Shown here: piece after piece, positions 1 through 8,900 of the stretch | Numbering within the stretch: the stretch's first letter is position 1 | How the letters are laid out: each line of letters starts with the position of its first letter | Origin: an uncultured Acidobacteriota bacterium | GTDB taxonomy: Bacteria; Acidobacteriota; Terriglobia; Terriglobales; Acidobacteriaceae | DNA length: 64,000 nt | Direction of reading: 5' to 3' | NCBI GenBank assembly: GCA_903873705.1 | Contig: CAIQPK010000007.1 | Coordinates: forward strand, 1 to 64,000 | Notes under the pieces: generated by a model | The model's database searches: none | The model's input: only the letters and a program-made list of their open reading frames with translations | Told to the model about the DNA's origin: nothing | Program-made: the position numbers and the translations under genes

Positions 1-579
1 ATCTCCGCCCTCATCATCGGCGGCCGCCGCCCCACCACCATGCCCCTCGTCTACCAGGCCTTCAACTGGTCCGGTGGAGTCTACACCGGAGCCACCATGG
101 GCTCTGAAACCACCGCCGCAGCCGGCGCTCCCGTCGGCACCGTCCGCCGCGATCCCATGGCCATGCTGCCCTTCTGCGGCTATCACATGGGAGACTACTT
201 CCGCCACTGGATCAAAATGCAGCGCAGCCTCTCCTCCACGCCCCGCGTCTTCCACGTCAATTGGTTCCGCAAGGACGAAAAAGGTAAATTCATCTGGCCC
301 GGCTACTCCGAAAACATGCGCGTCCTCAAGTGGGTAGTTGACCGCGTCCGCGGCCGCGCCCTCGGCAAGGAAACCGCCATTGGCTGGACACCCTACTACG
401 AAGACATCAACTGGAAGGGCCTCGACTTCCCCAAGGAACGCTTCGAAGAACTCCAGAAGGTAGACCGCGCCGCCTGGAAGCAGGAAGTCATCGGCCACGA
501 AGAGCTCTTCATCATGCTCCACGACCATCTCCCCCCGGAAATGATCTACGAGCGCGAACTCCTCATCCACCGTCTATGA
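1..579 (+). CDS. pckG: Phosphoenolpyruvate carboxykinase (GTP), C-terminal part, truncated by window start
   Basis: Frame 1 is open from base 1 ([23 protein letters not shown]...) and contains [30 protein letters not shown], typical of GTP-dependent PEPCK. Confidence 0.95.
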   Translation: MSALIIGGRRPTTMPLVYQAFNWSGGVYTGATMGSETTAAAGAPVGTVRRDPMAMLPFCGYHMGDYFRHWIKMQRSLSSTPRVFHVNWFRKDEKGKFIWPGYSENMRVLKWVVDRVRGRALGKETAIGWTPYYEDINWKGLDFPKERFEELQKVDRAAWKQEVIGHEELFIMLHDHLPPEMIYERELLIHRL

Positions 580-600
580 TCCCACCGCAAGCCAAACACC

Positions 601-630
601 AAAGGCGTCCGATGCAAATCGGACGCCTTT
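601..630 (+). terminator. Perfect hairpin after pckG
   Basis: AAAGGCGTCCGAT-GCAA-ATCGGACGCCTTT, 13-bp perfect stem just downstream of the pckG stop. Confidence 0.8.
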
Positions 631-654
631 CGCTTTACGTCACCAACCAACCTC

Positions 655-711
655 GTCATCTCGACCGAAGGCCGCCACTTTGTGGCCGTAGTGGAGAGAT
701 CTCTGCATTAG
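655..711 (+). repeat. Dispersed intergenic repeat family A, copy 1
   Basis: GTCATCTCGACCGAAGGCCGCCACTTTGTGGCCGTAGTGGAGAGATCTCTGCATT; near-identical to 10858-10914 and 11046-11102. Confidence 0.8.
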
Positions 712-880
712 CTGATGCTGTTGCATTGGACAGCAGGAACCCGCACTCCCACCGGCCATTGCTTGTTTCACTTCGCGAAACTTCGCGTTTAAACTTCGCG
801 CACTCAGCGTCAAGTTTTTCGCTCTCCCCACCCCGGCCTTGACACTTTGCCCCACAAAGCATAACTTTGCATCACAAAGC

Positions 881-1504
881 ATGAATGACTACCACCGAGC
901 CCTCGGAGACATCCGCACCATCCGCCGCCAACTGGCCTTGAACACGGCCTTTCGCGGCTTCGGCCCGCTCACGCTCGCGCTCACAGCCATCCTCGCCGCG
1001 GCCGCAGGCGTCGCCCAGGCCCTCTGGGTGCCTTCGCCCGTCACACACCCCCTGCGCTACGTCACCGTCTGGGCCGCCGCCGCCTTCCTCTCCCTCGCCA
1101 TCATCGCTATATCGACCCTCACCCGCACTCGCCGCATCCACTCCGGCATCGCCAACGAAATGATCCGCATGGCCGCCGAGCAGTTCGCCCCCGCCTTCAT
1201 CGCCGGCGCCGCACTTACTATCGTCGTTCTCATCTCCGCGCATCACGCGCCGTCCACCGTCTGGATGCTCTCCGGCCTCTGGCAGATCATCTACAGTCTC
1301 GGCATCTTCGCCTCCTGCCGCTTCTTGCCCCGCGCCATGCTCGCCGCCGGCGCCTGGTACCTCGCCACCGGCCTGCTCTGCATCTCCCTCACCGACGCCC
1401 GCGCCCTCAGCCCCTGGCACATGGCCTTCGCCTTCACCATCGGCCAGACCCTCATGGCCCTCATCCTCCACATTTTCTCCCCGGAGGTATCCGATGAAGA
1501 CTAA
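881..1504 (+). CDS. Hypothetical multi-pass membrane protein
   Basis: Start at MNDYHRALGDIRTIRRQL; several hydrophobic segments; 3' end overlaps the next ORF. Confidence 0.7.
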   Translation: MNDYHRALGDIRTIRRQLALNTAFRGFGPLTLALTAILAAAAGVAQALWVPSPVTHPLRYVTVWAAAAFLSLAIIAISTLTRTRRIHSGIANEMIRMAAEQFAPAFIAGAALTIVVLISAHHAPSTVWMLSGLWQIIYSLGIFASCRFLPRAMLAAGAWYLATGLLCISLTDARALSPWHMAFAFTIGQTLMALILHIFSPEVSDED

Positions 1505-1892
1505 GCCCAACGACACCCGTTTCCCCAACGAAGGCCGCTTCGCCTACGATGGTCTCGACCGCGTCATCCACGAGCGCGCCCGCCTCTCGGTCCTCACTTC
1601 CCTCATCACCCACCCCAAAGGCCTCAGCTTCGTCGAGCTCAAAAAGCTCTGCACTCTCACCGACGGCAATCTCGCCCGCCACCTCCAGGTCCTCGAAGAA
1701 GAAGGCCTCGTCCGCATCGACAAGAATCAGGAATCCGCCCGCACCCAGACCATCACCCGCATCACCGCCACCGGCCGCAAGCGCTACCTCGAATACCTCA
1801 ACACCCTCGAACAAGTCATCAAGGACGCCGCCAAAGCAGCCAAGCAGCAAGCATCCCCCGAAACCCCCCATCTCAAGCCCATCAAGACCTAA
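1494..1892 (+). CDS. Winged-helix DNA-binding transcriptional regulator (ArsR/MarR-like)
   Basis: RARLSVLTSLITHPKGLSFVELKKLCTLTDGNLARHLQVLEEEGLVRIDK is a typical wHTH. Confidence 0.85.
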   Translation: MKTKPNDTRFPNEGRFAYDGLDRVIHERARLSVLTSLITHPKGLSFVELKKLCTLTDGNLARHLQVLEEEGLVRIDKNQESARTQTITRITATGRKRYLEYLNTLEQVIKDAAKAAKQQASPETPHLKPIKT

Positions 1893-1943
1893 AATTTTTA
1901 CCCGCCAACTTTTCAATACAAAGTTACTTCTCAAGGAGAAAAA

Positions 1944-2651
1944 ATGACGATCCTCAACCCCTCACCCACTCGCGGTTCGTTTTCAATTGGCGCAAAGTTC
2001 TTCCTGCTCTTTGCCCTCGCCGTCCTCATGAGCATCCCCGGCTTCTTCGTGCACAGCCTCGCCACCGACCGTGCCGGACAACACCACATCGACACCAACT
2101 CAGTCAGCGTCGAACAACCGCAGCCGCATCGCAGCCTCCTCGGCGTTCCGCTCGCCGACTCCTACCGCTCCACCGAGCGCGCCACCAAATACATCACGCT
2201 CTTCCTCGGCCTTGTGTTTCTCACCTACTTTCTCTTCGAGCTCACCACCGGCAAACGCGTCCACGCCGGCCAGTACGCGCTCGTCGGAATCGCCCAAACG
2301 ATCTTCTACCTCCTGCTCCTCTCGCTAGCCGAGCACGTGGGCTTCGACCTCGCCTTCCTCATCGCCGGCCTCGCCACCGTCCTCCTCTTCTCCATCAACG
2401 CCGAATGGATCTTCCGCAGCCGCGCCGTCGCTCTCCGCGCCTTCGCCGTCTTCACCCTGCTCTACAGCTTCATCTACGTCCTCCTGCGGCTGGAAGACTA
2501 CGCCCTCCTCGTCGGCTCCATCACCAGCTTCGCCGCCGTAGCCATCACCATGTACATGACCCGCACCATGGACTGGTACAGCTCCGGCGCCCAACCCACG
2601 CCCGCCCCCGCGGGCGCTCCCAACCCCACCCGCGAATCCTGGCTGGACTGA
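1944..2651 (+). CDS. CreD-family inner membrane protein, short form lacking most of the periplasmic domain
   Basis: N-terminal TM plus GVPLADSYRSTERATKYITLFLGLVFLTYFLFE...YALVGIAQTIFYLLLLSLAEHVGF, matching the CreD C-terminal membrane domain; 235 aa against about 450 aa for E. coli CreD. Confidence 0.8.
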   Translation: MTILNPSPTRGSFSIGAKFFLLFALAVLMSIPGFFVHSLATDRAGQHHIDTNSVSVEQPQPHRSLLGVPLADSYRSTERATKYITLFLGLVFLTYFLFELTTGKRVHAGQYALVGIAQTIFYLLLLSLAEHVGFDLAFLIAGLATVLLFSINAEWIFRSRAVALRAFAVFTLLYSFIYVLLRLEDYALLVGSITSFAAVAITMYMTRTMDWYSSGAQPTPAPAGAPNPTRESWLD

Positions 2652-2680
2652 CCCACTCAAAGCCACCCCACCACAACGCC

Positions 2681-2727
2681 CGGGTGCCCATTCGTACCGC
2701 GCACCATGCGCGACGGGTGGGGAACCA
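2681..2727. repeat. Intergenic hairpin repeat family D, copy 1
   Basis: GGGTGCCCATTCGT-[ACCGCGCACCATGCGCG]-ACGGGTGGGGAACCA; flanks shared with 4058-4103. Confidence 0.65.
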
Positions 2728-2804
2728 CAGGAGCCAAACCCACCTCGTCGGCCTTTTCGGTTCTTGGCTTGGTTTGCTGTTCCCGTTGTCCTTCAGGAGG
2801 GAGC

Positions 2805-2822
2805 AGGGGCCTTCAGGCCCCT
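2805..2822. repeat. Short hairpin within an intergenic repeat element
   Basis: AGGGGCC-TTCA-GGCCCCT perfect stem, followed by GGGCTTTAGCCCC at about 2844-2856. Confidence 0.6.
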
Positions 2823-2931
2823 GAATACCAACCCGCAAGACATGGGCTTTAGCCCCGGGTCGTTTGTCCGACATGGCGAAAAGCCGTGTCTGACTCACTA
2901 CAATGGCAACAGCTTCACCCAGGAGTCCACC

Positions 2932-3897
2932 ATGCCCACACTCGGTCCCACCAAAACCCTCGGCAACTCCGACATGAACCTCACCGCCATCGGCTTCGGT
3001 GCCTGGGCCATCGGCGGCGGAGGCTGGCAGTTCGGCTGGGGCAGCCAGGAAGACACCGACTCCATAGCCGCCATCCACCGCGCCCTCGACTCCGGCATCA
3101 ACTGGATCGACACCGCCGCCATCTACGGCCTGGGACACTCCGAAGAAGTCGTCGGCAAGGCCCTCAAGTCCGCCAGCGCCAGGCCCTACATCTTCACCAA
3201 GTCCACCATGATCTGGAACGACCAGCGCGAGATCAGCCGTTCCATGAAACACATCCACCGCGAGTGCGAAGACAGCCTCCGCCGCCTAGGCGTCGATGTC
3301 ATCGACCTCTACCAGATCCACTGGCCCATTCCCGACGAGGAACTCGAAGAAGGCTGGACCGCCATGGCCGAGCTCCAGCGCCAGGGCAAAGTCCGCTACA
3401 TCGGCGCCTCCAACTTCTCCGTAGCCCACATGGAACGCGCTCAGAAGATAGCCCCCATCACCTCACTCCAGCCGCCCTACTCCATGATCAACCGCGCAGT
3501 GCAGGACGAAATCCTGCCCTTCTGCCTCCAGCACAACATCGGCGTCATCAACTACTCCCCGATGCTTTCCGGCATGTTGACCGGCGCCATGACCAAGGCC
3601 CGCGTCGCCGCCATGCCCGACGACGACTTCCGCCGCAACACCAGGCAGTTCAAGGAGCCGTACCTCACCCACAACCTCGAACTGGCCGCCCACCTCACCG
3701 AGATCGGCCAGCGCCACAACGTCTCCGCCGGCGTAGTAGCCGTGGCCTGGACACTTCACAACCCCGCCATCACCGCCGCCATAGTAGGCGGCCGCAACGC
3801 CAGGCAGGTAGAAGGCCTGCTCCCCGCCACCACCTTCCGCCTAACCGAACCCGAGTTCCAGGAAATCAACGACCACCTGGCAAAAATGCCCGCCTAG
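2932..3897 (+). CDS. Aldo/keto reductase
   Basis: MNLTAIGFGAWAIGGG...GINWIDTAAIYGLGHSEEVVGKAL...DLYQIHWP...YIGASNFS, AKR family motifs. Confidence 0.93.
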   Translation: MPTLGPTKTLGNSDMNLTAIGFGAWAIGGGGWQFGWGSQEDTDSIAAIHRALDSGINWIDTAAIYGLGHSEEVVGKALKSASARPYIFTKSTMIWNDQREISRSMKHIHRECEDSLRRLGVDVIDLYQIHWPIPDEELEEGWTAMAELQRQGKVRYIGASNFSVAHMERAQKIAPITSLQPPYSMINRAVQDEILPFCLQHNIGVINYSPMLSGMLTGAMTKARVAAMPDDDFRRNTRQFKEPYLTHNLELAAHLTEIGQRHNVSAGVVAVAWTLHNPAITAAIVGGRNARQVEGLLPATTFRLTEPEFQEINDHLAKMPA

Positions 3898-3913
3898 CCC
3901 TAAGCCGCACCAT

Positions 3914-3958
3914 CCGGGCGCCCCATGTCCCTCGCACTTGGGGACATGGGCTGCCACC
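3914..3958. repeat. Hairpin after aldo/keto reductase; probable family D member and possible terminator
   Basis: GGGCGCCCCATGTCCC-TCGCACTTG-GGGACATGGGCTGCCACC, 10-bp perfect stem. Confidence 0.6.
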
Positions 3959-3993
3959 ACCAACTGTCATCTCGATCAGAACCACCTCAAAAC

Positions 3994-4040
3994 TGTCATC
4001 TCGACCGAAGCGCAGCGCAGTGGAGAGACCTGCAGCTTTC
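3994..4040 (+). repeat. Variant of intergenic repeat family A
   Basis: GTCATCTCGACCGAAGCGCAGCGCAGTGGAGAGACCTGCAGC. Confidence 0.6.
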
Positions 4041-4057
4041 ACAAGAGCAGCACCATG

Positions 4058-4103
4058 CGGGTGCCCCATTCGTGACAGTCCCACCGTCACGGGTGGGGTT
4101 CCA
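4058..4103. repeat. Intergenic hairpin repeat family D, copy 2
   Basis: GGGTGCCCCATTCGT-[GACAGTCCCACCGTC]-ACGGGTGGGGTTCCA. Confidence 0.65.
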
Positions 4104-4148
4104 CCTCCGCAACACCCCCACCAACAACTAACAACCGACAACCGACAA

Positions 4149-5777
4149 CTACCTCACCCCCATATCAAACGTCCCCATCCTCCCCGTCCCCGTATCTCGC
4201 ACCACAAACCGCAGCGAAGCAACATTCTTCGCCGCCTTCCCAGCCGGTTCCACCGTAAACGCAAAATCCGCCGTCTTCGCAGCATCGCGCAGATTGGTCC
4301 CTTCACGGGCATGAGCCGTCATACCATGCAGCGTATGCGCCACCATCTTGCCCTTCTTATCCAGGTAAACCGCCAGCACCGCCACCGAAGCCGTAGACGA
4401 CCCATCATCCACCGGCTTCCACGTCAGCTCCGACGCGCCCACATGCACCACAAACGTCTGCGCCGGCACGCTCACCGAGTTCGTCGGCTCCACCCGCACA
4501 TGCAGCCCATTCAGCGGCACCGTACTCTCCGCGGCATTCGATAGGTCATACGAAATCGTCACCGCGGCCTTCTGCTGCCGCGTCTCCTCCGCAAAGTACC
4601 CATCGCGCGTCTTCAGCGTCAGCCCCGGACGCTTGCAATCCACCCGTATCCGCCGATACTTCACATCCGCATTGCTGCCGTTCGAAGGCGAGTACCCGAT
4701 CGTGTAGAAGCTCCGCCCCAGCGCCACACTCAGCGCAATCTGCTTGCCCACGTTGTTCATCCCGCGTACTACGCGCCCACCCGTCACCGGTGCCAGCCGG
4801 TCAAAATCCTCACCCCCATCAAACCCCGACAGCGACCCATTGCTGCTGTCCGAGTTCGCCTCGGCGAACGCCGCCTGCTGCTCGTCGGTCACCTCCACCA
4901 TCCCCGCCGCCGAGCTCGAAGGATCAACCGCGTACATCGTCACATGCGCATCCATCAGTGTGTTGGTCACATGCTGCATCGTGTCCTTCACTTCCTGCAG
5001 TTCCGATCCATCAATCGTCGTCGGGTCCAGCGTCGGAAACCCACCCCCCACCCAGATCATGTTCTTCCGCCCCGGAATTCGCGCCGAGCTCTGCGCAATC
5101 TGCTCCAGCGCACGCAGGCTCTGATCCAGCCGCGAAATCGGTCCATTCTCTGACGCACCCAGCAGGTCCAGCGTCCAGCTCTTGTGCGTCGGCTCCGCGG
5201 CCAGCGCCTTCAGCAGTGCATCGCGATCCCGCGTATAGGCCTTCACGATCTTGAAGTGGTTGTCGTACACCGTCACCAGCGTCGTCGGCTGCGGCAGCAA
5301 CGCCGGCTGCTGAACCAGGAAGTCATGCAACGATTTCCGCGCAAACGCGCTGTCGGAAAAGTGTGTATTCAGCTGGTCCAGCACCAGCACCGTCACCGGC
5401 GACTGCCCAAACGCCGCCGGCTGCGCCGCATCGAACACCGCATTTGGATCCGACGACGCCGCCATCGCCTCCGGAAGCACATGCGCCGACGGCGGCTCGA
5501 ACGACGCAATCCGCTGCGCCTTGCCATCCTCGTACACCGTAAAGTCGTCGCGCGTCAGCCCTTCAACAGGATTACCCGCCTTATCCGTCACCACTACATC
5601 CAGCACCACCAGCCGAGCATTCACCGTCAGTGTCGACGTATGCGGAGCCTCACCAGCCTGCGCCGACTGCCCCACGGCACAAACATTCAAAAATAACGAG
5701 GCCGTAACAAGGGTTGCCAGAAATGGCTGCGAGCGGCGATAAGTAGCTGTCCTAAAAAGCAAGTCGAGTCCCTTCAA
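4149..5777 (-). CDS. Acidobacterial VWFA-related domain secreted protein
   Basis: N-terminal signal, LVVLDVVVTDKAGNPVEGLTRDDFTVYEDGKAQRIASFEPPSA, then a VWA-like core (VTVLVLDQLNTHFSD...RIPGRKNMIWVGGGFP). Confidence 0.9.
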   Translation of the reverse strand: MKGLDLLFRTATYRRSQPFLATLVTASLFLNVCAVGQSAQAGEAPHTSTLTVNARLVVLDVVVTDKAGNPVEGLTRDDFTVYEDGKAQRIASFEPPSAHVLPEAMAASSDPNAVFDAAQPAAFGQSPVTVLVLDQLNTHFSDSAFARKSLHDFLVQQPALLPQPTTLVTVYDNHFKIVKAYTRDRDALLKALAAEPTHKSWTLDLLGASENGPISRLDQSLRALEQIAQSSARIPGRKNMIWVGGGFPTLDPTTIDGSELQEVKDTMQHVTNTLMDAHVTMYAVDPSSSAAGMVEVTDEQQAAFAEANSDSSNGSLSGFDGGEDFDRLAPVTGGRVVRGMNNVGKQIALSVALGRSFYTIGYSPSNGSNADVKYRRIRVDCKRPGLTLKTRDGYFAEETRQQKAAVTISYDLSNAAESTVPLNGLHVRVEPTNSVSVPAQTFVVHVGASELTWKPVDDGSSTASVAVLAVYLDKKGKMVAHTLHGMTAHAREGTNLRDAAKTADFAFTVEPAGKAAKNVASLRFVVRDTGTGRMGTFDMGVR

Positions 5778-5907
5778 ACAATTACGCCGAAAGCTGCATC
5801 CCGTTACGACCGAATCACGCTCCCGGATTTACCAGCCTACACCCGAAGACGTTCCGATTACGCCGCAAGTTGCGGCCAAACCCAGCGCCAAACCGTTACC
5901 ATGACCC

Positions 5908-8900
5908 ATGCTCACTCTGTTCAAGCAGCACCCGGCCCTGCGTCTCCTTTCGGTCCTCCTCTTCTCGCTCCTCTTCGCTCCACAGATCTGGGCAGCCGGA
6001 TCCACCACGGTCGTCATCAGTCAGCTCTATACCGCTGGTGGCAATAGCGGGGCAACCTATAACGCCGACTACGTGGAACTCCACAACATCAGTTCCACTC
6101 CGCAGACACTGACCGGCTGGTCCCTCCAATACTCGTCCGCCACCGGAACCACCGCCGCTGCCAGCGTCATCTCCATCCCCGGAACAGTGACCATCCCTGC
6201 CGGCGGTTATTACCTCGTTCAGGGCACTGCAGGAAGCACCGGCGCCGCTCTCCCCGTCACCGCCGACGTCACGCTCAGCGGCCTCGCCATGGGCGCCAGC
6301 GGCGGCCGCATTTATCTCACGAATTCGTCGACCGCCATCGCCGTCGGCAACCTCTGCACACCAGGCGCAGTGGACTGGGTAGGCTACGGAAACGCCGTCT
6401 GCTTCGAAGGCACCAAGGCCGCGCCAACCCCCACCACCACGGTCGCTTCCATCCGCGCCGGCAACGGTTGCACCGACACCGACGACAACGGCGCAGACTT
6501 CGCCACCGGAACGCCCGCACCCCACAACAGCTCCTCCGCCATTACCTCCTGCAGCACCGGCCCAGCCAGCCTCTCCGTTGCCGGATCAGCCAATCCCTCT
6601 TCCGTATATCAAAACGCCACCACCCTCCTCACGGCAGCCGTCACACCCGGAACCGGCTCCACCGGCATCACCGTCGCCGCTAATCTCAGCGCCTTTGGCG
6701 GCAGCTCCACCCAGCCCATGTTCGACGACGCCACCCACGGCGACGCAACCGCCGGCGACGGTATCTACAGCTACCTCCTCGCCGTCCCCACCTCCGCTCC
6801 GCTCGGCGCCAACACCATCGTCGCCACCGCAGCTGACGCGCAAGCCCACACCGCCACCGCCAACATCGCCGTCACCGTCCTCGCCCCGGTCACCCTCGTC
6901 CCCATCCACACCATCCAGGGCAGCGTCGCCGGAACGGCCGCCTATAACGGCCAGACTGTCATGACCTCCGGCATCATCACCGGCGTCAAGGTCAACGGCT
7001 TCTACCTGCAAGCCAAAGATGCCGACGCCGACTCAGACCCCAGCACTCCCGAAGGCATCTTCGTCCACACCGGAACCGGCCTCGTTCCTGGCAGCGCCAC
7101 CGTCGGCACCGCCATGCAGGTCACTGGCACGGTCACGCTCTTCCCCACTGCTGGCCCTCTGCCCGGCACCGAGCTCGACAGCCCCACCGCCTTCACCGTC
7201 CTCAGCACCGGCAACTTACTGCCCAACCCCATCACCCTCACTACCTCGAACCCCAGCCCCTCCGGCGGCTTCGCACAGCTGCAGCGCTATCAGTCCATGC
7301 GCGTAGCAGTCCCCAGCTTCACCGTTACCGGTCCCACAGAGGGCGTACTCACTGAGACCGCCGAGACCTACGTCTCCACCGGCCAGTTCTGGGGCACCGT
7401 CACCGGCACGTCTCGCCCTGTCCGCGAACCCGGCCTCGAAATCCTCGACCCCCTCACCGCCAGCGAGCCCTCCACCATCCCCCGCTTCGACGACAACCCC
7501 GAGCTCTTCGAAGTCGACTCCCTCGCCCTCGTCCCCACCCCCGGTCCGCTCGACCTCGCCACCGGTACCACCCTCACCAACCTCTCAGGCATCATGGACC
7601 TCTCCAGCGGCACCACCCTCTTCCTCATCGACGCCGCCACCCGCCCCACCGTCACCGGCGGTCTCACCGTCGTTCCCGTCCCCGCTCCCAACGCCGGCGA
7701 AATCACCATCGGCGACCAGAACTTCGAGCGCTTCTACACCACCGCCCGCAACGCCACCGGCGCCACCATCATCACCCAGGCCGCCTACGACCTCCGCAAG
7801 GCCAAGGCCTCGCTCGCCATCCGCAACGTCATGCGCATGCCCGACATCATCGCCATGGAAGAAATCGAGGACATCGCCACCCTGCAGGACCTCGCCGCCA
7901 AGGTCAGCACCGACGCCATAGCCGCCAGCCAGCCCGACCCCCACTACGCCGCCTACCTCGTCCAGGGCAACGACACCAGTGGCATCAACGTCGCCTTCCT
8001 CGTCAAGCCCGCCACGGTCAACGTCGTCGACGTCACCCAGTTCGGAAAAGCCACCACCTTCACCCAGCCCAGCACCGGCAACCAGGCCGAGCTCAACGAC
8101 CGTCCCCCGCTGGTCCTCCACGCCGGCATCAAGCGCACCGGCACCACCGACTACCCCCTCACCGTCATCGTCAACCACCTTCGCTCCCTCAACGGCGTCA
8201 CCGACAACACCGGCTCAGGCCAGAACACCCGCGCCAAGCGTGAGCAGCAAGCCGAGTACCTTGCCAACCTCGTCCAGGGCTACCAGGCCGCCGGTGAGCA
8301 CGTCATCGTCGTCGGCGACATGAACTTCTTCGAGTTCAGCGACGGCATCGTCGACTCCGCCGGCATCATCAAGGGCACAGCCGCCCCCGCCAGCCAGGTC
8401 ATCGTGCCCGGTCCCTCCGGCCTCGTCACACCCAACCTCGTCGACGTCGCTCCCACCAACCTCGCCACCAACACCTATAGTTACAGCTTCGTCGGCAACG
8501 CACAGAGCATCGACCACTTCTTCGTCACCTCCAATATCGCCAGCATCGTCCGCACCGCGCCGGCACATTACAACGCGGACTTCCCGGCAATCTACCGCAA
8601 CGATTCCACCCGCCCTGAGGTCGGCTCCGACCACGACGGCATCGTCGGCTACATCAAGATCCCCGGCACCACCGTCCTTTCCATCACCCCCACCACCCTC
8701 ACCTTCCCCTCGCAGGTACTCAGCACCACCTCCACGCAGACCGTGACGGTCACCAACAACGGCACGGCGCCGATCACCGTCACCACCATCGTTTCTTCCA
8801 ACGCCAACTTCACCATCCCCGCAACGCCCTGTGGCGCGCAGATCGTCTCCGGCACACCCTGCGTCATCACTGTCACCTTCAAGCCCACGGCAACCGGCCC

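Noticed and set aside
2886-4544. 552-aa plus-strand ORF, very rich in Arg/His/Pro
   Set aside because: Out-of-frame shadow of the aldo/keto reductase and the antisense VWFA gene; composition is typical of GC-rich alternative frames.
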